Program-made: the position numbers and the translations under genes
DNA from: Xenorhabdus doucetiae
GTDB lineage: Bacteria > Pseudomonadota > Gammaproteobacteria > Enterobacterales > Enterobacteriaceae
Length of the DNA: 64,000 bases
Direction of reading: 5' to 3'
NCBI RefSeq assembly: GCF_000968195.1
Contig: NZ_FO704550.1
Span: forward strand, 2,356,001-2,420,000
Notes under the pieces: generated by a model
Database searches by the model: none
What the model was told of the DNA's origin: nothing
What the model saw: only the letters and a program-made list of their open reading frames with translations
In this document: positions 53,501 to 63,200 of the stretch, in pieces
Layout: each line of letters begins with the position of its first letter
How positions within the stretch are numbered: the stretch's first letter is position 1

Positions 53501-56500
53501 GCGCCTGATTCGTCTGCGATGGTGGTACGTGGCTATGAATCCCCGGTGGGTGAAACAGAAATTGCGCTGGCCCAGATTTGGCAAAACTTGCTGGGGCTGG
53601 AACACGTCAGTCGCTATGACCATTTTTTTGAGCTGGGCGGGCATTCGTTGATGATCGTCAGCTTGATCGAGGAGTTACGTCGTATCGGCTGGAAGCTTGA
53701 TGTGCGCAGTGTCTTCGCCGTTCCTGTCCTCGCCGATATGGCACAGACGCTTCAGCGTGATAACAGTTCCTTTGTGGTGCCGCCCAATCTTATTCCTGAC
53801 GGTTGCACGGCTATTACGCCCGCTATGTTGCCACTGGTTTCGTTATCCCAAGCCAAGATTGATGCGATTACCGAGACCGTTTCCGGTGGAGCGGGTAATG
53901 TACAGGATATCTATCCACTCTCACCGTTGCAGGAAGGTATCCTGTTTCATCACCTGATGCAGGCACAGGGTGATATCTATCTGTTACAGAGCCTGATTGC
54001 TTTCGATTCCCGTGAGCGTCTCGATAGCTTTTTGGATGCCTTGCAGCAGGTGATTAACCGCCATGATATCTTGCGCACGTCGGTTTACTGGCAGGGAGTG
54101 GAACAACCGGTTCAGGTGGTTTGGCGTCAGGCACGGCTGAATATTCATGTTTTTACTCCGGCCACAACGGACGATGTGCCGTCCCAGCTAAAAGCACATA
54201 CTGATCCGCACCGGCATCGCCTTGACTTGATCCATGCCCCCTTGTTTGCGGCGGATATTGCCTACGATACCGCACAGGATGAATGGCTGTTGGCACTGCG
54301 TTTCCATCATCTGGTCAGTGACCATATGACACTGGAGCTGATTTTTGCGGAAATAGCTTTGATATTACAGGGTCAGAAAACGCTGCCCACCGCACTGCCT
54401 TATCGCAACTTTATTGCCCAGACCCTGAACGTATCAGCGACAGAGCACGAGGACTATTTCCGCACCCGACTCGCTGATATTGACGAACCTACCGCGCCGT
54501 TTGGGGTTCTCTCCATCCCCGATAACAAATCATCAAATAATGAAATACCAAGCGATGATAACGCCATTGCCGCAGACCATCTTTCTGTTGCGTCTGAGTT
54601 GGCGCAGGCCATTCGCGCCCAAGCCCGACGCCTGAAAGTCAGCCCCAGTGTCCTGTTTCATGTCGCGTGGGCACAGGTATTGGCCAAGACCTGCGGTCGT
54701 GATGATGTCGTCTTTGGTTCCGTACTGCTGGGCCGCCTGCAAGGCGGGGCGGGTGCCGATCAGATACTGGGCATGTTTATCAATACCCTGCCAATGCGCG
54801 TTTCTTTGGCGGGTCACAGTGTACAGGCTGTTGTACAAGCCACCTATCATGACTTAATGACACTGCTGGAACATGAACAGACACCGTTGGCACTGGCGCA
54901 AGGCTGTAGTGGTATAGATAGTGGTGTGGCGCAATCCCTGCCACTGTTTAGTACCTTGCTCAATTACCGTCATTCTCAAGCCAATGATGAGGACGCAAAT
55001 ACCGTCTGGTCGGGTATGCGTGTTATCACCGCGCAGGAACGCACCAACTATCCCATTACGCTATCGGTGGACGATTTGGGCGAGGGTTTTAATCTGACCG
55101 CCCATACGGTGGCCAATATTGATCCGGCTCGTGTCACCCATTATCTTCTGACAGCGATAAGGGGTTTGATTGATGCGTTAGTGCACAATCCGCAACAACT
55201 GATTCTGGATCTGCCGATCCTGCCGGCGGCAGAGCGGCAACAATTGCTGGTGGAGTTCAACGCCACGCAGGCCGATTTCCCGCAAGACGCGCTGATCCAC
55301 CAACGAGTTGAAGCGCAGGCCGCACAACGTCCTGACGCCACGGCGCTGGTCTTTGAGGAACAAATCCTCAGTTATGGCGAACTGAATCGCCGGGCCAATC
55401 AATTGGCGCATCACCTGATTGCACTCGGTGTCCGCCCGGATGATCGGGTGGCGATTTGTGCCGAACGCAGTCCGGAACTGATCATCGGTTTACTCGCTAT
55501 CCTGAAAGCCGGCGGGGCTTACCTGCCGCTCGACCCGGCCTATCCCGCCGAGCGGCTGGCGTATATGCTTGAAGATGCCACGCCGGTGGCCTTGCTGACT
55601 CAGGCCGCCCACCGCGACACACTGCCCGGCACCCTGCCAACGGTGTTACTGGATCATCTCCTTGATGACCAAAACCCGCTGTTAGCGACACAACCGACGG
55701 ACACTCCTGATGTGCAAGCCTTGGGGCTGACCTCCCGCCATCTGGCCTATGTAATCTACACCTCCGGTTCCACCGGCCAACCGAAAGGCGTGATGGTTGA
55801 GCACCGCAATGTCCTGCGTTTGCTGATCAATAATGGCTTCGCCAATATCGGCCCGGATGACTGCATTGCCCATTGCGCCAATACCTCATTTGATGCCGCC
55901 ACCTGGGAAGTGTGGTCCGGCTTGGTTCATGGCGCCCGTATTCTGTTAATCCCAGAGAAAACCTTGCTGCAACCCGCCACTTTTGGTCACTGCCTGTCAG
56001 CACAAGGTGTGAGTGCCCTGTTCCTCACCTCCGCCCTCTTCAACCACTATGCCCATTTGATTGGGCCTTCACTGGCGGGATTGCGCTATGTCCTGTTCGG
56101 GGGGGAGCAGACTGACACCCGTCCCGCTATTCATCTGCGCGCTGAATCTCCTCCGCAATCTTTGTTGCATGTGTATGGGCCAACGGAAACCACCACCTTC
56201 GCCACCGCCTATCTCATCCCTGAAATGGAAGATAAAGACGTCCACCCAGAAATTCCCATTGGCCGCCCGATCGCCAATACCCAGATCTATATTCTGGATA
56301 AACACGGCCAGCCGGTGCCCCTCGGCGTGGCCGGTGAAATTTATATTGGCGGTGCCGGTGTCGCCCGTGGTTATCTCAATCGCCCAGAACTGACAGCGGA
56401 ACGTTTTCGCCGTGATCCGTTCTCTGCCGATCCCAATGCCCGGATGTACAAGACCGGCGACCTCGGCCGCTGGCGGCCCGATGGCAATATCGACTACCTC

Positions 56501-57187
56501 GGCCGCAATGATTTTCAGGTCAAGCTGCGTGGCTTCCGCATTGAATTGGGAGAAATTGAGGCAAGGCTGATGCAGTGCGATGGCGTGCGTGAGGCAGTGG
56601 TGCTGGCGCGTGAAGATGAGCCAGATCAAAAACGGCTGGTGGCCTACCTGTTGCCGCGGGAGGGTTGTGAACTGATCCCGGTGGAGCTACGTCAGCAACT
56701 CACCCAACACCTTGCCGACTATATGCTGCCCAGCGCCTTTATGGTACTGGATGCCTTCCCGCTGACACCCAATGGCAAACTCGACCGCCGGGCACTGCCT
56801 GCCCCTGACGCATCGGCGGTGGCAATCCATCACTATGAGGCGCCAAACAGTGAGGAAGAAATGATTCTGGCCCAAATCTGGCAGGAGGTGCTGGGATTAG
56901 AGCAAGTGGGTCGCCATGACCACTTTTTTGAACTTGGGGGGCATTCACTGATGCTTATGCAGTTATCAACGCGCATTCAAGACGAATTCTGGGTCGATAT
57001 TCCCATCTCTTCGCTGTTTCTCTCCCCTCAATTAACGCAACAGGCGGAGATTATCTTTGCAGCGCAAATGGAGGCGATAGGGAAAAACGAGTTTGACTCG
57101 CTCCAAAACACGCTGGATTCAATGTCCACAGAAGAATTAATGACGATTTTAGGCGAAGAAAATACCCGCAGAGGAAGTAATCAATGA
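50468..57187 (+). CDS. Two-module NRPS of the second line: C-A-T-C/E-A-T, predicted Val-(Ile-type)
   Basis: 2239-residue paralogue of the synthetase at 4989-11717, collinear over its length. By residue: docking helix (1-30), LCL C (38-488), A1 (502-1018, DAWWLGGTFK, Val-like), T Ser 1060, dual C/E (1118-1588, intact HHLMQAQGD at 1161), A2 (1602-2108, DAWFLGVTFK, Ile/Val type), T Ser 2160, tail FDSLQNTLDSMSTEEL. It overlaps the previous gene by 14 nt and the next by 4 nt (ATGA). Compared with the first-line protein, the A specificities are in reverse order. The first A domain is a visible mosaic: its FDAATWE segment matches the Ile-type sister, but the following segment is Val-type. The dual C/E predicts D-Val then L-Ile. 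Substrate of A2 is the least certain call. Confidence 0.95.
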   Translation: MTKNNVNLDDLKRAVLEKRVAEQLQARGAQQPPLLITPADRDQPLPLSFAQQRLWFLSQIDPAASLAYHLPAILRLTGQLDRHALTRSLDHLIARHESLRTRFVLLDGQPCQHIDPADIGFALSYQDLRHIDAGLRHHRVTELADLEAQTPFDFAQGPLIRGQLLQLADEEHILLITLHHIITDGWSIGVLVRELGEFYRAALVGDDNSLPPLPIQYADYAVWQHEQLKESILTEQRDFWRAQLEGAPALLELPTDRPRPAVQTYAGNQISFHLDAPLLASLKQLGQRHNSTLFMLVLTAWSSVLARLSGQDEIVIGTPVAGRQHHELEGLIGFFVNTLALRVTFNDDLRVADLLTQVRERALAAYAHQDLPFEQVVEALQPERSLSYSPIFQVMLALNNTPTQALTLPGLQLTAMETTHRGAHFDLTLSLSESENGLTGELEYATDLFDIATVERMVVYFTHTLTAMVADETQRIATLPMLPASERQQLLVDFNATQADFPQDALIHQLFEAQAVQWPEATAAVFEEQTLSYGELNRRANQLAHHLIALGVRPDDRVAICAERSLELIVGLLAILKAGGAYLPLDPAYPAERLAYMLEDAAPVVLLAQTTQSSKLPGTLPRVLLDHLFDGQDPLLAAQLAAQPADNPDTQALGLTARHLAYVIYTSGSTGQPKGVMVEHRNVLRLIVNNGFADISPDDCIAHCANISFDAATWEIWAALLNGARLHVIPQSVLLDPVQFRRSLIKEQVTALWLTAGLFNEYLDALSPLFGQLRYLLAGGDVLDPRNIQQVQLADSRPAYLINGYGPTETTTFAATYAIDSPVDLTRSIPIGRPIANTQIYILDLYGQPVPLGVAGEIHIAGAGVARGYLNRPELTAERFLIDPFSPEPDARMYKTGDLGRWLPDGNIEYLGRNDFQVKLRGFRIELGEIEARLMQCDGVREAVVLAREDEPHQKRLVAYLRPQAGVELQPAELRQQLARHLAEYMLPGAFVMLDTFPLTPNGKLDRQALPAPDSSAMVVRGYESPVGETEIALAQIWQNLLGLEHVSRYDHFFELGGHSLMIVSLIEELRRIGWKLDVRSVFAVPVLADMAQTLQRDNSSFVVPPNLIPDGCTAITPAMLPLVSLSQAKIDAITETVSGGAGNVQDIYPLSPLQEGILFHHLMQAQGDIYLLQSLIAFDSRERLDSFLDALQQVINRHDILRTSVYWQGVEQPVQVVWRQARLNIHVFTPATTDDVPSQLKAHTDPHRHRLDLIHAPLFAADIAYDTAQDEWLLALRFHHLVSDHMTLELIFAEIALILQGQKTLPTALPYRNFIAQTLNVSATEHEDYFRTRLADIDEPTAPFGVLSIPDNKSSNNEIPSDDNAIAADHLSVASELAQAIRAQARRLKVSPSVLFHVAWAQVLAKTCGRDDVVFGSVLLGRLQGGAGADQILGMFINTLPMRVSLAGHSVQAVVQATYHDLMTLLEHEQTPLALAQGCSGIDSGVAQSLPLFSTLLNYRHSQANDEDANTVWSGMRVITAQERTNYPITLSVDDLGEGFNLTAHTVANIDPARVTHYLLTAIRGLIDALVHNPQQLILDLPILPAAERQQLLVEFNATQADFPQDALIHQRVEAQAAQRPDATALVFEEQILSYGELNRRANQLAHHLIALGVRPDDRVAICAERSPELIIGLLAILKAGGAYLPLDPAYPAERLAYMLEDATPVALLTQAAHRDTLPGTLPTVLLDHLLDDQNPLLATQPTDTPDVQALGLTSRHLAYVIYTSGSTGQPKGVMVEHRNVLRLLINNGFANIGPDDCIAHCANTSFDAATWEVWSGLVHGARILLIPEKTLLQPATFGHCLSAQGVSALFLTSALFNHYAHLIGPSLAGLRYVLFGGEQTDTRPAIHLRAESPPQSLLHVYGPTETTTFATAYLIPEMEDKDVHPEIPIGRPIANTQIYILDKHGQPVPLGVAGEIYIGGAGVARGYLNRPELTAERFRRDPFSADPNARMYKTGDLGRWRPDGNIDYLGRNDFQVKLRGFRIELGEIEARLMQCDGVREAVVLAREDEPDQKRLVAYLLPREGCELIPVELRQQLTQHLADYMLPSAFMVLDAFPLTPNGKLDRRALPAPDASAVAIHHYEAPNSEEEMILAQIWQEVLGLEQVGRHDHFFELGGHSLMLMQLSTRIQDEFWVDIPISSLFLSPQLTQQAEIIFAAQMEAIGKNEFDSLQNTLDSMSTEELMTILGEENTRRGSNQ
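50570..53740 (+). other. NRPS module: LCL C-A(Val-like, mosaic)-T
   Basis: C domain and T domain follow the first-line module at 5095-8340, but the A-domain pocket segment from about 52613 to 52955 is Val-type (WAALLNGARLHV, GGDVLDP, NGYGPTETTTF). Upstream, CANISFDAATWE is identical to the Ile-type sister. The resulting code is DAWWLGGTFK. Confidence 0.77.
53790..57050 (+). other. NRPS module: dual C/E-A(Ile/Val type)-T
   Basis: Intact HHLMQAQGD at 53948-53974. Code D-A-W-F-L-G-V-T-F-K, resembling DAFFLGVTFK-type Ile pockets; Val is possible. A 12-nt partial duplication (SGIDSGV, from 54908) lies in the C/E loop where the first-line copy has SGV. Confidence 0.55.
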
Positions 57188-57270
57188 CAAGGTCTGACAT
57201 CAATCCCGATAATCTGAAACGAGCTGCTTTAAAAAAGAAAATTAAAGCGCAATTACAGGCACAAAAGTAC
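57086..57270 (+). other. Inter-protein docking pair, class b (second line)
   Basis: Tail FDSLQNTLDSMSTEELMTIL and head NPDNLKRAALKKKIKAQLQ. It matches the class b pair at 11631-11800 and differs from class a. The conserved pairing of tail class with head class at equivalent junctions of both lines suggests specificity by class rather than by line. Confidence 0.6.
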
Positions 57271-60200
57271 CAGAAGCGGCCGCCCATCAAACCGGCAGCC
57301 CGTGATAAGCCTCTGCCATTATCTTTCGCTCAACAACGTTTGTGGTTCCTTAACCAACTTGATCCGGCTGCGGGTCTGGCCTACCACATGCAGGCAGGGC
57401 TACGCCTGACCGGTCACCTTGACCGTGATGCCCTGAATAACACGCTCAATCGCCTGACCGAGCGCCACGAAAATCTGCGTACCCGTTTTATACTGATTGA
57501 GGGACAACCTTGCCAACAGATTGATCCTGCCGATATCGGCTTTGCCCTCTCTTATCAAGACCTGCGCTCGCTGGAGACAGAACAGCACGCTACCCGCATT
57601 GCGGCAGTGACTGAGCTTGAGGCTCAGACGCCTTTCGATTTGACTCAGGGGCCGCTGATCCGCGGCCAATTGCTGCAACTGGAAGATGAAGAGCATATCC
57701 TGCTGATCACTCAGCATCACATCATTTCTGATGGCTGGTCTATTGGTGTATTGGTGCACGAATTGGAGGCACTCTATCGCGCCGAATTGGATAACACGGA
57801 TGCGCTGCTCCCGCCACTCCCCATTCAGTACGCTGACTATACTGTCTGGCAGCGTAACTGGTTACAGGGAGAAATGCTTACCCAACAGCGCGATTTCTGG
57901 CATGCCCAACTCGAAGGTGCCCCAGCCCTGCTGACACTCCCCACGGATCGACCTCGTCCGGCGGTACAAACTTATGCAGGGAACCGATTATCTGTTCAGT
58001 TTGATACTGACTTACTGGCATCACTTAAATCGATTGGACAACGCCATAACACGACGCTGTTTATGGTTGTACTGACCGCCTGGAGTATTGTCCTCGCCCG
58101 GCTGAGTGGTCAGGAGGAGGTGGTTATTGGCACCCCTGTCGCCAATCGTCCGCACAAAGAACTGGAAGGGTTGATGGGATTTTTCGTCAATACCCTGGCC
58201 TTGCGCGTCACCCTGAGTGATAACCTCAGCATTGCAGACCTGTTGGACCAAGTCCGTGAACGGGCGCTGGCGGCTTATGCCCATCAAGATTATCCCTTTG
58301 AGCAAGTGGTGGAAACGCTCCAGCCTGAGCGTAGTTTAAGCCACAGCCCGATCTTTCAGGTGATGCTGGCACTCAATAACATCCCTGCCAAGACGTTCAC
58401 GTTACCGGATCTGCAACTCGCCCCGATTGAACTGATACGTCACAGTGCCCACTTCGATATGACATTATCGCTGACCGAAACCGAAGCGGGTTTATTGGGG
58501 GAACTGGAGTATGCACTTGATCTGTTTGACGCCGCAACTATTGAACGGATGATGGGCTATTTGCACCAAGTACTGGCCGCGATGGTAGACGATGCAACCC
58601 AACCCGTTGCCCGTCTGCCCCTGTTATCGGCGGCAGAACGCCGGCAAATCCTCACGGACTTTAACGCCACACAGGCCGATTTCCCGCAAAATGCGTTGAT
58701 CCACCAGCGAGTTGAAGCGCAGGCGGCACAACGTCCTGATGCCACGGCGCTGGTCTTTGAAGCGCAAACCCTCAGCTATGGTGAGCTGAATCGCCGGGCC
58801 AATCAATTGGCGCATCACCTGATTGCGCTCGGTGTCCGCCCGGATGATCGGGTGGCGATTTGTGCCGAACGCAGCCTGGAACTGATCGTCGGTTTGCTCG
58901 CTATCCTGAAAGCCGGCGGGGCTTATCTGCCGCTCGATCCTACCTACCCCGCCGAGCGGCTGGCGTATATGCTGGAAGATGCCACGCCGGTGGCCTTGCT
59001 GACTCAGGCCGCCCACCGCGACACACTGCCCGGCACCCTGCCAACGGTGTTACTGGACCATCTTCTTGATGACCAAGACCCGCTGTTAGCGGCACAACTG
59101 GCGACACAACCGGCGGATAATCCTGATGCACAGAGCTTGGGGCTGACTAGCCGTCATCTGGCTTATGTGATCTACACCTCCGGTTCCACCGGCCAACCAA
59201 AAGGCGTGATGGTCGAACACCGCAATGTGCTGCGTTTGCTGATCAATAATGGCTTTGCCGATATCGGCCCGGATGACTGTCTTGCCCACTGCGCCAATAT
59301 CTCCTTTGACGCTGCCACCTGGGAAGTGTGGTCCGGCTTGGTTCATGGTGCCCGTATTCTGTTAATCCCCGAAAAAGTTTTGCTGCAAGCCGCCGAATTT
59401 GGTCGCAGTTTGTCAGCGCAAGGCGTGAGTGCCCTGTTCCTCACCTCCGCCCTCTTCAACCACTATGCCCATTTGATTGGGCCTTCACTGGCGGGATTGC
59501 GCTATGTCCTGTTCGGGGGGGAGCAGACTGACACCCGTCCCGCGATTCATCTGCGCGCCGAATCTCCTCCGCAATCTTTGCTGCATGTGTATGGGCCAAC
59601 GGAAACCACTACCTTCGCCACCGCCTATCTCATCCCTGAAATGGAAGATAAAGATGGCCGCCCAGAAATCCCCATTGGCCGCCCGATCGCCAATACCCAG
59701 ATCTATATTCTGGATAAACACGGCCAGCCGGTTCCCATTGGGGTCAGTGGTGAAATTTATATTGGCGGAGCCGGCGTCGCCCGTGGTTATCTCAATCGCC
59801 CAGAACTGACAGCGGAACGTTTTCACCGTGATCCATTCTCTGCTGCTCCCGCTGCGCGGATGTACAAAACCGGCGACCTCGGCCGCTGGCGGCCCGACGG
59901 TAATATCGACTACCTCGGCCGCAATGATTTTCAGGTGAAATTACGCGGCTTCCGTATTGAACTGGGCGAAATAGAAGCCCGGCTGATGCAGTGCCACGGG
60001 GTACACGAAGCGGTCGTGCTGGCGCGCGAAGATGCGTCAGGACAAAAACAGTTGGTGGCTTACCTGCGGCCTCAGAAGGGCGTTGAACTTCTGCCGGCAG
60101 AACTGCGCCGGCAACTTGCCCAGCACCTTGCGGACTATATGCTGCCCGGTGCCTTTGTGATACTGGACACTTTCCCGCTGACCCCCAACGGCAAACTTAA

Positions 60201-63200
60201 CCGGCAGGCACTGCCGGCCCCTGACGCTTCGGCAGTGGTCACCCGCCACTATGAAGCCCCGGTGGGGGATGTGGAAATCGCCCTGGCTCAGATCTGGCAA
60301 GATTTACTGGGGCTGGAACACGTCGGTCGCCATGACCACTTCTTCGAACTCGGCGGGCACTCACTGTTGATCGTCAGCCTGATGGAGCGACTGAACAAGC
60401 TGGGCTGGCGACTGGAGGTGCGCAGCGTATTCGATGCCCCGGTTCTGCAAGCGCTGGCGCAAACCCTGTCAACCGCCCAGAATGCGCCCCAGATTTTCGA
60501 GGTGCCTGCTAACCTTATTCCCGCCGGTTGCACGGCAATCACTCCCGACATGTTGCCGTTGGTGTCGCTCTCCCAAACCGAGATCGACACCCTGACGGCG
60601 GCGATCCCCGGCGGCGTCAGCAATGTGCAGGATATTTATCCACTCGCGCCGTTGCAGGAAGGGATTTTCTTCCACCATCTATTGCAAACCCAGGGGGACG
60701 ATTATCTGCTGCGCTGTTTGCTCGCTTTTGACTGCCGTGAACGGCTCAATGCCTTTTTGGCCGCCCTGCAACACATTATCGACCGCCATGATATTTTGCG
60801 CACGTCTGTCCACTGGCAGGGCTTATCCCAGCCCGTTCAGGTGGTCTGGCGTCAAGCAACCTTGCCCGTTAATGTCTTTACCTCCGCCCAAGACACCGAA
60901 GAAGACGTTGTAGACCAACTGCGGGCCGCCACTGATCCCCGCCAGCACCGTCTCGACCTGCGGCAGGCCCCGTTGTTTGCCGCCGATATCGCCCACGATC
61001 CGCTGCGCAATGACTGGCTGCTGGCCTTGCGTTTTCACCATCTGGTCAGTGACCATCTGACACTGGAGCTGATTTTCGCTGAAATGGCTCAGGTATTGCA
61101 GGGCCATGCCGAAACCCTGCCGGCCGCCCTGCCGTACCGTAACTTTGTTGCCCAAACGTTAAGTGTGCCCGCCACTGCACATGAAGCCTATTTCCGTCGC
61201 CAACTGGCCGATATTGAGGAACCCACCGCTCCCTTTGGGTTGCTTGAGGTTCCCCGCCACGACGATACTGTCAGCGAAAAAAATCAGTTGCTTGAGCCTG
61301 CGCTGGCAAACGCCGTTCGCGTTCAGGCGCGCCGATCGGGGGTCAGCCCCAGCGTGCTGTTCCATGTCGCCTGGGCGCAGGTTCTGGCACAAACCAGTGG
61401 CCGTGATGATGTGGTTTTTGGTTCGGTCTTACTGGGGCGCCTGCAAAGGGTCACGGGTGCCGACAGAATATTGGGCATGTTTATCAATACCCTGCCGATA
61501 CGGATTGCGCTGGCTGATTTGAGCGTGCAGGCCGTGGTACAGGCCACCTATCAAAATCTGACTGCCCTGCTGGAACACGAGCAGGCACCGCTGGCACTGG
61601 CCCAACAGTGCAGCGGCGTGCCCACCGCCCTGCCTCTGTTCACTGCCCTGCTGAACTACCGCCACAGTCATGTCAGTGAGGCAGATGCCGAGGAGGATGA
61701 AATTTGGCGCGGGATGCGCCTCCTAACGGCAGAAGAGCGCACCTCCTTCCCCATCACCCTGTCGGTGGATGATATGGGCGTGGATTTTCGGCTGACCGCC
61801 CAAACCGTAACGGGCACCGATCCCGCCCGCATTATCCGTTACCTTGTCACCGCCCTGCATGGCCTGATTGAGGCACTGAGCCAGCATCCGCAGCAACCGA
61901 TTCTGCCACTGTCGGTACTCCCCGCCGCCGAACGCCGGCAAATCCTCACGGACTTTAACGCCACACAGGCCGATTTCCCGCAGAATGCGTTGATCCACCA
62001 GCGAGTTGAAGCGCAGGCGGCACAACATCCTGACGCCACGGCACTGATCTTTGAGGAACAAACCTTCAGCTATGGCGAACTGAATCGCCGTGCCAATCAA
62101 TTGGCGCATCACCTGATTGCACTGGGAGTCCGGCCGGATGATCGGGTAGCGATTTGCGCTGAACGCAGTCCGGAACTGATCATCGGTTTGCTCGCTATCC
62201 TGAAAGCCGGCGGGGCTTACCTGCCGCTCGACCCGGCCTATCCCGCCGAGCGGCTGGCGTATATGCTGGAAGATGCCACGCCGGTGGCCTTGCTGACTCA
62301 AGCCGCCCACCGCGACACACTGTCCGGCACCCTGCCAACGGTGTTACTGGATCATCTTCTTGATGACCAAGACCCACTGTTAGCGGCACAACTGGCGACA
62401 CAACCGGCGGATAATCCTGATGCACAGAGCTTGGGGCTGACTAGCCGTCATTTGGCCTATGTAATCTACACCTCCGGCTCCACCGGCCAACCGAAAGGCG
62501 TGATGGTCGAACACCGCAATGTGCTGCGTTTGCTGATCAATAATGGTTTTGCCGATATCGGCCCGGATGACTGTCTTGCCCACTGCGCCAATATCTCCTT
62601 TGATGCCGCCACCTGGGAAGTGTGGTCCGGCTTGGTTCATGGCGCCCGTATTCTGTTAATCCCCGAAAAAGCGTTGCTGCAAGCCGCCGAATTTGGTCGC
62701 AGTTTGTCAGCGCAAGGAGTGAGTGCCCTGTTCCTCACCTCCGCCCTCTTCAACCACTATGCCCATTTGATTGGGCCTTCACTGGCGGGATTGCGTTATG
62801 TCCTGTTCGGGGGGGAGCAGACTGACACCCGTCCTGCTATTCATCTGCGCGCCGAATCTCCTCCGCAATCTTTGTTACATGTGTATGGGCCAACGGAAAC
62901 CACCACCTTCGCCACTGCCTATCTCATCCCTGAAATGGAAGATAAAGATGGCCGCCCAGAAATCCCCATTGGCCGCCCGATCGCCAATACCCAGATCTAT
63001 ATTCTGGATAAACACGGCCAGCCGGTGCCCCTCGGCGTGGCCGGTGAAATCTATATTGGCGGTGCCGGCGTCGCCCGTGGTTATCTCAATCGCCCAGAAC
63101 TGACATCGGAACGTTTTCGCCGTGATCCGTTCTCTGCCGATCCCGATGCCCGGATGTACAAGACCGGCGACCTCGGCCGCTGGCGGCCCGATGGCAATAT

